64,000 bases of DNA, taken from the NCBI GenBank assembly GCA_051646105.1, contig JBOFCO010000234.1:1-64000 (forward strand). The letters run 5' to 3'. Below the pieces are notes generated by a model. The model was not told the origin of the DNA, did not search any database, and saw only the letters and a program-made list of their open reading frames with translations. The DNA is from JBOFCO01 sp051646105. GTDB lineage: Bacteria; Pseudomonadota; Alphaproteobacteria; Rhodobacterales; Rhodobacteraceae. This document shows, in pieces, positions 9,023-17,565 of this stretch. The stretch's first letter is position 1. Each line of letters opens with the position of its first letter. The translations under genes were made by a program, and so were the position numbers.

Positions 9023-9914
9023 CCGAATAATACCCGCGCTTAATGTGGTCTATGTTGACCGTATCGCGCACGCCCGGCAGGTTCAGCACCCGCAGCATGT
9101 AGGCTTGCAGGTTCGGATAGTCCGCAATGCGTTTCAGGTTGCATTTGAACAGGCCGTGATAGGCCACATCAAAGCGGATCAGGGTGACGAAGGCCCTGAT
9201 GTCCGTTTCGGTAAAGCGCGGCCCATGCAGACACGACCGCCCGTCGGAAAGCCGCGTTTCCAGTTCCTCCAGGGCCGCAAAGACATCGACGAAAGCCTCG
9301 TCATAAGCCTGTTGGGTGGTGGCGAAACCGGCGCGATAGACACCGTTGTTCAGGCGAGGATAGATGTGATCGTTCAGCGCATCGATTTCCGCAGCAAGAT
9401 CGGCGGGGTAAAGATCGGCGCCGGAAGCCAGCGCGCCAAAACCGGCATTGAACATGCGCAGGATATCGGCGCTTTCGTTCGATACGATGGTGCCCGTTTT
9501 CTTGTCCCACAGCACCGGAACCGTTGCGCGGCCGGTAAAGTCGGGGTCGGCGCGGGTATAAAGTTCGTGCATATATTGCGCGCCATTTACCGTGTCTGCG
9601 GTCGCGCCGGGGTAATCGCCAAAGCGCCAGCCCTGATCGGTCAGTGCAGGTTCGACGACCGAAAGCGACACGGCGCTTTCCAGCCCTTTCAGCTTGCGCG
9701 CGATCAGTGTGCGGCTGGCCCAGGGGCAGATATAGGCCACATACAGGTGATAACGGCCCGCTTCGGCCCTGAACCCGCCCTGTCCGGTCGGGCCGGGGCT
9801 GCCATCCGGGGTAACCCAGTTGCGGAAACTGGAAACCTGCCGGACGAAGCCGCCCTTTTCATCCTTGGCCTGCACCGGCTGCCAGTTTTCGACCCATTTC
9901 CCGTTGACCAGCAT
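8964..9914 (-). CDS. Glutathionyl-hydroquinone reductase (YqjG/ECM4-type GST)
   Basis: The protein is 316 aa. The thioredoxin-like N-domain carries the diagnostic YICPWASR motif with the catalytic Cys at about residue 63, followed by VPVLWDKKTGTIVSNESADI (GSH site) and an all-helical C-domain with RFDVAYHGLFKCNLKRI, all marks of the Xi-class GSTs. These reduce glutathionyl-hydroquinones formed when GSH adds to quinones. Its start is 1 base beyond the VOC gene stop, so it is coupled to it. In E. coli, yqjG also sits beside a DoxX-family gene (yqjF), matching this operon. Confidence 0.93.
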   Translation of the reverse strand: MLVNGKWVENWQPVQAKDEKGGFVRQVSSFRNWVTPDGSPGPTGQGGFRAEAGRYHLYVAYICPWASRTLIARKLKGLESAVSLSVVEPALTDQGWRFGDYPGATADTVNGAQYMHELYTRADPDFTGRATVPVLWDKKTGTIVSNESADILRMFNAGFGALASGADLYPADLAAEIDALNDHIYPRLNNGVYRAGFATTQQAYDEAFVDVFAALEELETRLSDGRSCLHGPRFTETDIRAFVTLIRFDVAYHGLFKCNLKRIADYPNLQAYMLRVLNLPGVRDTVNIDHIKRGYYSVKALNPTQIVPIGPALGWV

Positions 9915-9915
9915 G

Positions 9916-10728
9916 TCAGGTGGCCTTCGCATCGACGGAAACGCGCGTGCCCCAGGGATCGGCAAAGGCCGGGCTACCGGTCCTTGCAGTGATCGCAGCG
10001 GCCTCGGACGGATCGGCAGCAAGGACCAGTTCCGCCAGTCCGGTCGTGGCTTCATCGCGTGCCCCTGCGCCCCGGCTGTTCCAGACGTTGCCGGCAATAT
10101 GGTGGTGATAGCCACCAGAGCCAAAGAAGGCTGCGCCCGGATACTGCGCCATGACCGGCATACCGACAGTATCGCGCCAGAAGGTTTCGGCCTTGCCCAC
10201 ATCACCCACTTGCAGGTGCACGTGGCCGATCACCAGCCCGTCAGGCGCGCTTTTCCACGGCCCGTCGGCGGCCGCGGCCAGATCGTTCAGATCCAGCGCC
10301 TCGGTCGCCATTTTTATCGAGCCGTCGGTGTTGTGCCACGCGCTGCGGGGGCGGTCGGCATAGACCTCGATCCCGTTGCCTTCAGGGTCTGCCAGATAGA
10401 TCGCCTCGCTGACCAGATGGTCGGAGGCACCCTGAAGCGGCATACGGGCTTCGGCCGCATGGATCAGCCAGCGCGCAAGTGCCGGGCGCGAGGGCATGAG
10501 GAAGGCGGTGTGGAACAATCCCGCGTCGCGCCGGTTGCCCGGACGCGCAGCCTTGTCGCCGCGCAGCTCCAGCAGAAGGCGGTTCCCGGCGCCAAGACGG
10601 ACGGTGGAATCGTCGCCCGCCAGGCGTTGCAGACCCAGAAGGTTTTCGTAGAACGCGGCAATCCCGGACAGGTCGCGCACCTTGAGTGCAACATGACCGA
10701 TTTCAACGGGGGCGGATGCGGTCGACAT
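9916..10728 (-). CDS. Two-domain VOC (glyoxalase/extradiol dioxygenase-like) protein
   Basis: The protein is 270 aa with two vicinal-oxygen-chelate domains: residues 6-130 (IGHVALKVRDLSGIAAFY, ending DPEGNGIEVYADRP) and 160-268 (IGHVHLQVGDVGKAETFW, GGYHHHIAGNVW). Candidate metal ligands are His12, His73, Glu122 in the first half and His166 and the HHH cluster in the second. It resembles MhqO/CatE-type proteins that open or bind hydroquinones and catechols. The ATG at 10728 follows GGAGGAAC. Lies between DoxX and the hydroquinone reductase. Confidence 0.85.
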   Translation of the reverse strand: MSTASAPVEIGHVALKVRDLSGIAAFYENLLGLQRLAGDDSTVRLGAGNRLLLELRGDKAARPGNRRDAGLFHTAFLMPSRPALARWLIHAAEARMPLQGASDHLVSEAIYLADPEGNGIEVYADRPRSAWHNTDGSIKMATEALDLNDLAAAADGPWKSAPDGLVIGHVHLQVGDVGKAETFWRDTVGMPVMAQYPGAAFFGSGGYHHHIAGNVWNSRGAGARDEATTGLAELVLAADPSEAAAITARTGSPAFADPWGTRVSVDAKAT

Positions 10729-10749
10729 GGTGTTCCTCCGAAAAGATAT

Positions 10750-10771
10750 GGGCCGCCGGGTGGGGCGGCCC
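10750..10771 (-). terminator. Hairpin between doxX and VOC genes
   Basis: An 8-bp perfect stem (GGGCCGCC / GGCGGCCC) with a 6-base loop lies 18 bases past the doxX stop. On the minus strand it is followed by ATATCTTTTC. It could be a partial terminator or an mRNA-stabilising hairpin that sets different levels of DoxX and the enzymes. Confidence 0.45.
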
Positions 10772-10788
10772 GGATTTGCAGCGGTGTT

Positions 10789-11214
10789 TCAGCCGCGATT
10801 GTCCACGGCATAGGCACCGGCACCAAGCAGCGCCTGCACCAGCAGTGTCACCGCCCAGAAGGCGGGATATTCCCAACCGCCATTGGCGTTGGAAAAGAAA
10901 AAGCCGTTCGCGCCATGGCCGAACCACGCCGCACCCAGCAGCACCGGAATCAGTGCCAGCGATACGAGGCGGGTCTTGAATCCCGCAATCAGGGCAAGGC
11001 CACCCGCCAGTTCGGCAACGATGGTAAGATAGGCCAGCGCGCCCGGCAGCCCGATCGATTCGAAATAACCGGCGGTGCCGGCGGGGGTGAAAACGATGAT
11101 CTTCAGCAGCGCGTGGGCGATGAACAGCCCGCCGGAAGTAACGCGCAGCAGCGCGGCAGCCAGGTCGGCGTTGCGGGTCTGGTCGACTGTTCGGTCAAGG
11201 GGAAGTGTTGTCAT
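10789..11214 (-). CDS. DoxX-family membrane protein
   Basis: The protein is 141 aa with four predicted membrane helices (about 18-38, 55-75, 80-98, 115-135) and the DoxX pattern ALLRVTSGGLFIAHALLKI plus GLALIAGFKTRLVSLALIPVLLGA. DoxX proteins of this type accompany quinone- and thiol-stress operons (MhqP in Bacillus, YqjF in E. coli). First gene of the DoxX-VOC-GST operon; a T-N11-A palindrome lies 93 bases upstream of its start, at the end of the LysR gene. Confidence 0.88.
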   Translation of the reverse strand: MTTLPLDRTVDQTRNADLAAALLRVTSGGLFIAHALLKIIVFTPAGTAGYFESIGLPGALAYLTIVAELAGGLALIAGFKTRLVSLALIPVLLGAAWFGHGANGFFFSNANGGWEYPAFWAVTLLVQALLGAGAYAVDNRG

Positions 11215-11306
11215 ACGATGTTCCTTTCACATGGGTCATTGCCCGATGATCCGAAAATGAACTCTTCCCTTTCGTCCCGCAATACGGACATACGGCAGAT
11301 ATTTTC

Positions 11307-11319
11307 TTCCATAATGGAA
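11307..11319. promoter_or_regulatory. Candidate LysR operator upstream of doxX operon
   Basis: TTCCATAATGGAA is a perfect palindrome (6-1-6) with the T-N11-A spacing of LysR boxes, sitting 5 bases past the stop of the LysR gene and upstream of doxX. It is the only strong palindrome in the 109-base gap. Confidence 0.5.
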
Positions 11320-11323
11320 TATA

Positions 11324-12205
11324 TCAGGCGGGGTCGTGCAGTGCCGTAACCAGATGATCAATCAGCAGCCGCAGCTTGGCGGGCAGGTGCCTGCCCCCCG
11401 GATACAGCACATGGATGCTTAGCGGCGAGGCTTCGGCATCCGCCAGCACACGCACCACCCTGCCGCCTGCAAGGCAATCCGCAGCCACGAAATCGGGCAG
11501 ATAGGCGATGCCCAGCCCCGCTTCGGCAGCGGCAAGACAGGCGCTTGCGTTGGAAAAGGCCAGCCGACCGCTGACCCGCGCAATTTCTTCGCCAGCAAAG
11601 GGCCAGGAATGGGGGTCACGGAAATTCGTGTCGATCAGGCAGTCATGCGCCGTCAGATCGCCAGGCCGTTCCGGCGTGCCCCGCGCCGCAAGATAGGCAG
11701 GGGCGGCGACGGCCAGCATCCGCGCAGTTGCCAGCCTGCGCCCGACAAGGGTTTCGTCACGCACCGTGCCTACGCGGATCGCGGCATCAAAACCTTCGTC
11801 GACCAGATTGACGATACGGTCCGTGAATTGCACATCCAGCCCGATTTCCGGGTAAATGCGGGCGAAACCCGCAAGAACCGGCGCCAGCCGCAACGTTCCA
11901 AAGCTCAGCGGTGCGGTCAGCCGGATCAGACCGCGCGGGCTGACGGCGGCATTACGTACCTCGGTATCCAGATCGTCGAATGCTTCGATCAGGCGGCGCA
12001 GGCGTTCAGCATAGGCCTGCCCTGCCTCGGTCAGCGCAAGCGCGCGCGTCGTGCGGTTCAGAAGCTTTACGCCCAAAGCGGATTCAAGCCGTGCGACCAG
12101 CTTCGACGCCTGTCCGGAACTTGTGCCAAGCCGGGCGGCTGCAGCCGAAAAGCTGCCGGTTTCCACCACCTTCACGAACATCCGTTCCGCCGAAAGCCTG
12201 TCCAT
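11324..12205 (-). CDS. LysR-family regulator, probably of the quinone-response operon
   Basis: The protein is 293 aa with HTH at residues 1-60 (MFVKVVETGSFSAAAARLGTSSGQASKLVARLE) and a substrate-binding domain (GLIRLTAPLSFGTLRLAPVLAGF onward). The ATG at 12205 follows AAGGGGGGCGG; a TTG seven codons upstream is less likely. It belongs to the CrgA/DhcR-like subgroup, members of which respond to aldehydes and quinones. It is in tandem with, not divergent from, its likely targets doxX-VOC-GST, with a T-N11-A palindrome in between. Confidence 0.9.
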   Translation of the reverse strand: MDRLSAERMFVKVVETGSFSAAAARLGTSSGQASKLVARLESALGVKLLNRTTRALALTEAGQAYAERLRRLIEAFDDLDTEVRNAAVSPRGLIRLTAPLSFGTLRLAPVLAGFARIYPEIGLDVQFTDRIVNLVDEGFDAAIRVGTVRDETLVGRRLATARMLAVAAPAYLAARGTPERPGDLTAHDCLIDTNFRDPHSWPFAGEEIARVSGRLAFSNASACLAAAEAGLGIAYLPDFVAADCLAGGRVVRVLADAEASPLSIHVLYPGGRHLPAKLRLLIDHLVTALHDPA

Positions 12206-12377
12206 ACCGCCCCCCTTGTGGGCCAAGGATGATTGCGCGTCTGGGCGCTGTCAAACCCGCCAACGCGTGCGATCCGCAAGACATGGCGAAAACGGCAATG
12301 CCGATGGCGGAAAACAACGGGTTGTGGCAACCGATGCAGGCAATGATGCAGCAACCAGTTCGGCAGGGATTCAGACC

Positions 12378-13628
12378 ATGCGCTATTCGGGTTTCCGGGT
12401 CATCACCCAGGCGCTGACCGGCCATAAGGGGTGGAAGCCGGTCTGGCGTGACCCTGAACCCCAGGCGGCATACGACTACATTATCGTGGGTGGCGGCGGG
12501 CATGGGCTGGCCACGGCCTATTATCTGGCAAAGGAATTCCGGCAATCACGCATCGCGGTTCTGGAAAAGGGGTATCTGGGCGGTGGCAATGTCGGGCGGA
12601 ATACTACGATCATCCGTTCCAACTACCTGCTGGATGGCAATGAGCCTTTCTATGAATTCAGTCTGAAACTGTGGGAGGGGCTGGAGCAGGATTTCAATTA
12701 CAACGCCATGGTGTCCCAGCGCGGCATCATGAACCTGATCCACACCGATGCGCAGCGCGATGCCTTTACCCGGCGTGGGAATGCGATGATCCTGAACGGC
12801 GCGGATGCAGAACTGCTGGACCGCGATCAGGTGCGGGCGATGTATCCGTTCCTGAACTTTGACAATGCACGGTTCCCGATCAAGGGCGCGCTTGCGCAGC
12901 GCCGCGGCGGCACGGTGCGCCACGATGCTGTGGCCTGGGGCTATGCCCGTGGCGCCGACATGCGTGGTGTGGATCTGATCCAGAACTGTGAAGTGACGGG
13001 GATGCGGATCGAGAATGGCCGCATTACGGGCGTGGAGACCACACGCGGCTTCATCGGCGCGAAAAAGGTCGGCGTGGCGGTGGCGGGATCATCGTCACGT
13101 GTCATGGCCCATGCCGGAATGCGGCTGCCCATCGAAAGCCACGTCTTGCAAGCCTTTGTATCCGAAGGACTGAAGCCGCTGATCGACGGCGTGATGACAT
13201 TCGGCGCGGGGCATTTCTATGTGTCGCAATCCGACAAGGGCGGGCTGGTCTTTGGCGGCGACATCGACGGCTACAATTCCTATGCCCAGCGCGGCAACCT
13301 GCCGGTGATAGAGGATGTGGCCGAGGGCGGCATGGCGCTGATGCCGATGATCGGGCGGGCACGGCTGTTGCGCACATGGGGTGGCATCATGGACATGTCG
13401 ATGGATGGCTCCCCCATCATCGACAAGACCCATGTAGAGGGTCTCTATTTCAATGGCGGGTGGTGCTATGGCGGGTTCAAGGCCACGCCCGCCAGCGGCT
13501 GGTGTTTCGCGCATCTGCTGGCAAGGGACGAACCGCACAAGACCGCCACCGCCTATCGATTCGACCGCTTCCTGAAAGGGCTGATGATCGACGAAAAGGG
13601 CCAGGGCGCCCAGCCGAACCTGCATTAG
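12378..13628 (+). CDS. mgdA: N-methylglutamate dehydrogenase subunit A (SoxB-like FAD oxidoreductase)
   Basis: The protein is 416 aa, homologous in plan to sarcosine oxidase beta. The FAD-binding motif YIIVGGGGHGLATAYYLAKE lies at about residues 34-53, followed by LEKGYLGGGNVGRNTTIIRSNY, the flavin-attachment region, and the C-terminal DGSPIIDKTHVEGLYFNGGW..GFKATPASGW. In the methylamine pathway MgdA oxidises the N-methyl group of N-methylglutamate to the imine, passing the C1 unit to folate. I chose the ATG at 12378 because it matches the family start (MRYSGFRVITQALTGHKGW). Four genes mgdABCD follow closely. Sarcosine oxidase is the alternative; gmaS and mgsABC in the same island favour N-methylglutamate. 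Confidence 0.88.
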   Translation: MRYSGFRVITQALTGHKGWKPVWRDPEPQAAYDYIIVGGGGHGLATAYYLAKEFRQSRIAVLEKGYLGGGNVGRNTTIIRSNYLLDGNEPFYEFSLKLWEGLEQDFNYNAMVSQRGIMNLIHTDAQRDAFTRRGNAMILNGADAELLDRDQVRAMYPFLNFDNARFPIKGALAQRRGGTVRHDAVAWGYARGADMRGVDLIQNCEVTGMRIENGRITGVETTRGFIGAKKVGVAVAGSSSRVMAHAGMRLPIESHVLQAFVSEGLKPLIDGVMTFGAGHFYVSQSDKGGLVFGGDIDGYNSYAQRGNLPVIEDVAEGGMALMPMIGRARLLRTWGGIMDMSMDGSPIIDKTHVEGLYFNGGWCYGGFKATPASGWCFAHLLARDEPHKTATAYRFDRFLKGLMIDEKGQGAQPNLH

Positions 13629-13636
13629 AGACGGAA

Positions 13637-13921
13637 ATGCTTATCAATCACCCCATCCTCGGCCCCCGCGACGCGCAGGAATTCGTCTATCTTGGCGACG
13701 CCAGCCTGATGAACCGCCCTGACGGCATGACCGCCGGGATCGAGGCTTTTCACGACTGGCTCTATCCGCGCAACAACCGCGCGGGGGAACATCGAGAGCT
13801 TTGGTATCACGAACAGGGCGACCGTTCCTGGCTGGTCGTTACCCGCAACACCGTGACGCATGAAATCATGAAGGTCGAACTGGCGCGCGACGTAGCCAAG
13901 GCGTCGGGGCGCGGCAAATGA
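13637..13921 (+). CDS. mgdB: N-methylglutamate dehydrogenase subunit B (SoxD-like)
   Basis: The protein is 94 aa, equivalent to the small delta subunit of heterotetrameric sarcosine oxidase. Opening MLINHPILGPRDAQEFVYLG and the WYHEQGDRSWLVVTRNTVTHEI core are family marks; members normally carry Cys/His residues for zinc, of which few are obvious here. It lies 8 bases after mgdA and its stop overlaps the mgdC start as ATGA. Confidence 0.88.
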   Translation: MLINHPILGPRDAQEFVYLGDASLMNRPDGMTAGIEAFHDWLYPRNNRAGEHRELWYHEQGDRSWLVVTRNTVTHEIMKVELARDVAKASGRGK

Positions 13922-16875
13922 GCCAGTCAAATCGCATTCCTGGCGGGCAGATCGACCGCAACCAGACCTTCCGCTTCACCTTCGATGGCCTGCCCTATGT
14001 CGGCCACCCCGGCGATACGCTGGCATCCGCGTTGCTGGCCAATGGCGTGAGGCTGATGGGCCGCAGCTTCAAGTACCACCGCCCCCGCGGACCAATGTCG
14101 GCCGGATCAGAGGAACCCAACGCGCTGGTGCAGTTGCGCAGCGGTGCCCGACAGGAACCGAACACGCGGGCAACTGTGGCGGAACTGTTCGATGGGCTGG
14201 AGGCGACCAGCCAGAACCGCTGGCCGTCCTTGCGCTTCGACGCGATGGCGGTGAACGACCGGCTGTCGGCCTTTTTCGCGGCGGGGTTCTATTACAAGAC
14301 CTTCATGTGGCCGAAATCCTTCTGGGAAAAGCTGTACGAGCCGATGATCCGCCGCGCGGCGGGGCTTGGCGCGATGTCGCGGCAGGACGACCCGGATGAA
14401 TATGACAAGGGCTTCCTGCACTGCGACCTGCTGGTAATCGGGGCCGGTCCTGCCGGGCTGATGGCGGCACTGACAGCGGCGCGGGCGGGCGCACGGGTGA
14501 TCCTTGCGGATGAGGATTTCCGCATGGGCGGGCGGCTGAATGCCGAGACTTTCGCGTTGGGCGATCAGGACGGGGCCGATTGGGCGGCCGGGGTCGTCGC
14601 TGAACTGACGACGATGCCGAATGTGCGGCTGTTGCCCCGGACCACCGTTGTCGGGGCCTTTGACCACGGCATCTATGGCGCGGTGGAACGGGTTTCAGAC
14701 CACCTGTCGGTGCCACTGCCCGGCAAGCCGCGGCAGACGCTGTGGCGCATCTATTCGCGCCGCGCGGTGCTGGCGGGCGGGGCGACAGAACGGCCCATCG
14801 CGTTTGAAAGCAACGACCGCCCGGGTATCATGCTGGCGGCCAGCTTGCGCGCCTATGCCAACCGCTGGGGCGTGGCGGTGGGCGACCGCGTGGCGGTGTT
14901 CACCAACAACGACGACGGTTTGCGCAGCGCCCGCGATCTTCAAGCCTGCGGCGTGGATGTCGTGGCCGTGATCGACAGCCGTGATGGCGGCGACCTTCTG
15001 CCCGGCATCCGTCACCTGCGCGGGGCAGAGGTTGTGGACAGCGCCGGCCGGCTGGGGCTGGCATCGATCACCGTGCGGCAGGCCAATGGCAAGCATGAAA
15101 CCATCGCCTGTACGGCGCTGGGCGTTTCCGGTGGCTGGAATCCGAATGTCAACATCGCTTCGCACCACCGCGCCCGGCCCGTCTGGAACGAAACGCTGGC
15201 GGCTTTCGTTCCGGGGGAGGGCGGCCCACCCGGCCTGACGGCAGCGGGTGCGGCCTCTGGGGTAATGTCGACCCACGGCGCGCTTGTCAGCGGGCAGGCG
15301 GCGGCGCTGGCGGCGCTGTCCGATCTTGGGATCGCGGCAAAGGGCGATACGCTGCCGCAGGCCGAAGATGCGCCGGTTTCGATCACGCCGAAATGGTATG
15401 TCGCGGGCGGCAAGGGCCGCGCCTGGATCGACCCGCAGAATGACGTGACCGTCAAGGATGTGAAGCTGGCGCATCAGGAAAACTTCGCATCCGTTGAACA
15501 TCTGAAACGCTACACGACGCTTGGCATGGCCACAGACCAAGGCAAGACCGGTAATGTTCTTGGCCTTGCCGTGATGGCGGGGCTGACGGGCAAGACCATT
15601 GCTGAAACCGGCACCACCATCTATCGTCCGCCCTATACGCCGGTTGCCATGGGCACATTGGCGGGACGGTCGCGGGGGAAGGATTTCAAACCTTTCCGCC
15701 TGACGCCCAGCCACAAATGGGCGGAAGAACAGGGCGCGGTCTTTGTCGAGGTGGGCATGTGGCTGCGCACGCAGTGGCTGCCGCGACCCGGCGAAACGAC
15801 ATGGCGCGAAAGCGTGGACCGCGAGGTTCTGGCAACCCGCAGATCGGTTGGCATCTGTGATGTAACAACTCTGGGCAAGATCGACATTCAGGGCGCGGAT
15901 GCCGGGGCCTTTCTGGACAGGGTCTATTGCAACACGTTTTCGACCCTCGCCGTGGGCAAGTGCCGCTACGGGCTGATGCTGCGCGAGGACGGCATGGTGT
16001 TCGACGACGGCACCACGGCGCGGATGGGTGAGCATGAATATGTGATGACCACCACCACCGCCAATGCCGTGCCGGTGTTCCGGCATCTGGAATATGTGCG
16101 GCAGTGCCTGTTACCGGACATGGACGTGCAACTGGTTTCCACTACCGAAGCCTGGGCGCAATACTCGGTGGCCGGGCCGAACGCGCGCAAGCTGCTGCAA
16201 AAGATCGTCGATCAGGATATTTCCGATGCCGCTTTCCCCTATATGGGCGCGGGCAGTATCACCGTCTGCGGCGGGCTGCGTGCGCGGCTGTTCCGCATCA
16301 GCTTTTCCGGGGAACTGGCCTATGAAATCGCCGTGCCGACCCGCTATGGCGATGCGCTGATCCGAAAGCTGGTCGCGGCAGGGGCAGAATTCGATGCCGT
16401 CGTCTACGGGACAGAAGCGCTGGGCGTGATGCGGGTGGAAAAGGGCCATGTCGCGGGGAACGAGCTGAACGGGCAATCGTCCGCGCTGAACATGGGGCTT
16501 GGCAAGATGGTGTCGAAAAAGAAGGACAGCATCGGGATGGTGCTGTCACAACGCGAGGGGATGACCGACCCGAACGGCTACAGACTTGTGGGGGTGAAAC
16601 CCGTCGATCCGGCGGGAAAGCTGACGGCAGGCAGCCATTTCCTTGAAATCGGGGCCGATCCGGTGATCGAAAACGACGGCGGCTGGCTGACATCAAAGGT
16701 CTATTCCCCGCATCTGGGCCATGACATCGCGCTGGGCTATCTGAAGGGCGGCGATGCAAAGATCGGCAATCGGATGCGGGCGGTGAACCTGCTGGCGAAA
16801 CCACCGACCGATACAGAGGTTGAAATCGTCAGCCCGCATTTCTTCGATCCGGAAGGGGAGCGTCTTCGTGGCTGA
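13918..16875 (+). CDS. mgdC: N-methylglutamate dehydrogenase subunit C (SoxA-like, NAD-binding plus GcvT domains)
   Basis: The protein is 985 aa, normal for the alpha subunit. Order of domains: an N-terminal ferredoxin-like segment (FTFDGLPYVGHPGDTLASALLANG), a dinucleotide-binding region with LLVIGAGPAGLMAALTAARAGARV at about 175-198, the amine-oxidase-type middle, and a C-terminal aminomethyltransferase (GcvT) half from about residue 600 to the end, with GKCRYGLMLREDGMVFDDGTTAR and the folate-side LGVMRVEKGHVAGNELNG. The GcvT half passes the C1 unit to tetrahydrofolate. Overlaps mgdB by 4 bases and mgdD by 8. Confidence 0.9.
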   Translation: MSQSNRIPGGQIDRNQTFRFTFDGLPYVGHPGDTLASALLANGVRLMGRSFKYHRPRGPMSAGSEEPNALVQLRSGARQEPNTRATVAELFDGLEATSQNRWPSLRFDAMAVNDRLSAFFAAGFYYKTFMWPKSFWEKLYEPMIRRAAGLGAMSRQDDPDEYDKGFLHCDLLVIGAGPAGLMAALTAARAGARVILADEDFRMGGRLNAETFALGDQDGADWAAGVVAELTTMPNVRLLPRTTVVGAFDHGIYGAVERVSDHLSVPLPGKPRQTLWRIYSRRAVLAGGATERPIAFESNDRPGIMLAASLRAYANRWGVAVGDRVAVFTNNDDGLRSARDLQACGVDVVAVIDSRDGGDLLPGIRHLRGAEVVDSAGRLGLASITVRQANGKHETIACTALGVSGGWNPNVNIASHHRARPVWNETLAAFVPGEGGPPGLTAAGAASGVMSTHGALVSGQAAALAALSDLGIAAKGDTLPQAEDAPVSITPKWYVAGGKGRAWIDPQNDVTVKDVKLAHQENFASVEHLKRYTTLGMATDQGKTGNVLGLAVMAGLTGKTIAETGTTIYRPPYTPVAMGTLAGRSRGKDFKPFRLTPSHKWAEEQGAVFVEVGMWLRTQWLPRPGETTWRESVDREVLATRRSVGICDVTTLGKIDIQGADAGAFLDRVYCNTFSTLAVGKCRYGLMLREDGMVFDDGTTARMGEHEYVMTTTTANAVPVFRHLEYVRQCLLPDMDVQLVSTTEAWAQYSVAGPNARKLLQKIVDQDISDAAFPYMGAGSITVCGGLRARLFRISFSGELAYEIAVPTRYGDALIRKLVAAGAEFDAVVYGTEALGVMRVEKGHVAGNELNGQSSALNMGLGKMVSKKKDSIGMVLSQREGMTDPNGYRLVGVKPVDPAGKLTAGSHFLEIGADPVIENDGGWLTSKVYSPHLGHDIALGYLKGGDAKIGNRMRAVNLLAKPPTDTEVEIVSPHFFDPEGERLRG

Positions 16876-17434
16876 GCATGGCTTGAACCCGCTGACCGCC
16901 CTTGGTCATCACGCGCCGGAGATGGTCGAGATCGGGCCGTATCGGATCGTGGAACGTTTCGACCTGGCTTTGGCATCGCTCGCGGTGCGGCGGGGTCGCG
17001 ATGGCGATGTGGCAAGGGCGGCAAAGGCCGCGCAGCTGCCGCTGCCCGGCCCGATGCAGGCCGAAAGCGGCCCTGTCTGGGCCAGCTTCTGGATGACGCC
17101 GGATATGTGGATGGTCGAAGCGCCTTTTGCTAGCCACGAAGACATAGCCTCGCATCTGAAGGCAACCTTTGGGGATGCCGCTTCCATCACCGAACAGACG
17201 GATGCCTGGGTGCGGTTTGATATCAGCGCGCCCGATCCGGTGCCGTTGTTCGAACGTCTGTCAAATATCGATCTGGCCAAGGCCCCGGCCGGTTTCGCCT
17301 GCCGCACGGTGATCGAGCATCTGGGCTGCTATCTGATCAAGCGTGCAGTGGACGATGTCACGCTTTATGGCCCGCGATCTTCTGCCAGAAGCCTGCTGCA
17401 CGCGCTGGAAGTGGCGGCGCGTTCGGTGACCTGA
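16868..17434 (+). CDS. mgdD: N-methylglutamate dehydrogenase subunit D (SoxG-like)
   Basis: The protein is 188 aa of the sarcosine oxidase gamma family, with WMTPDMWMVEAPFA, TEQTDAWVRFDISAPDPVPLFERLSNIDL and the final ARSLLHALEVAARS. I used the GTG at 16868, preceded by GGAAGGGGAGCG, rather than the longer reading from 16820 that overlaps mgdC by 56 bases. Last gene of mgdABCD. Confidence 0.87.
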   Translation: MAEHGLNPLTALGHHAPEMVEIGPYRIVERFDLALASLAVRRGRDGDVARAAKAAQLPLPGPMQAESGPVWASFWMTPDMWMVEAPFASHEDIASHLKATFGDAASITEQTDAWVRFDISAPDPVPLFERLSNIDLAKAPAGFACRTVIEHLGCYLIKRAVDDVTLYGPRSSARSLLHALEVAARSVT

Positions 17435-17520
17435 GCGTGTCAGATAAAAGTGAACTCCGGTTTTGTCGCCCGACACGCGAAAATCAAAAGAGCTGCGCGC
17501 AATTCTTGCGTGCAGGGGTG

Positions 17521-17536
17521 TTTCCTTATAGTGAAA
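17521..17536. promoter_or_regulatory. Candidate autoregulatory operator of XRE-cupin gene
   Basis: TTTCCTTATAGTGAAA is a partial palindrome (TTTC-N2-TATA-N2-GAAA) 30 bases upstream of the XRE-cupin start, where a repressor would cover the promoter. The 131-base gap also holds a GCGTGTC/GACACGC inverted repeat (17435-17441 and 17472-17478) just past mgdD. Confidence 0.4.
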
Positions 17537-17565
17537 TTCTGAGTGGATTTTAAAAGGTCACGCCG

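Noticed and set aside
12051..12377. N-terminal extension of MgdA
   Set aside because: It overlaps the divergent LysR gene and does not match the family; the ATG at 12378 matches the known start.
12378..17434. Sarcosine oxidase soxBDAG
   Set aside because: The subunit plan is the same, but gmaS and mgsABC in the same island make N-methylglutamate dehydrogenase the better call. Sarcosine is kept as an alternative in the entries.
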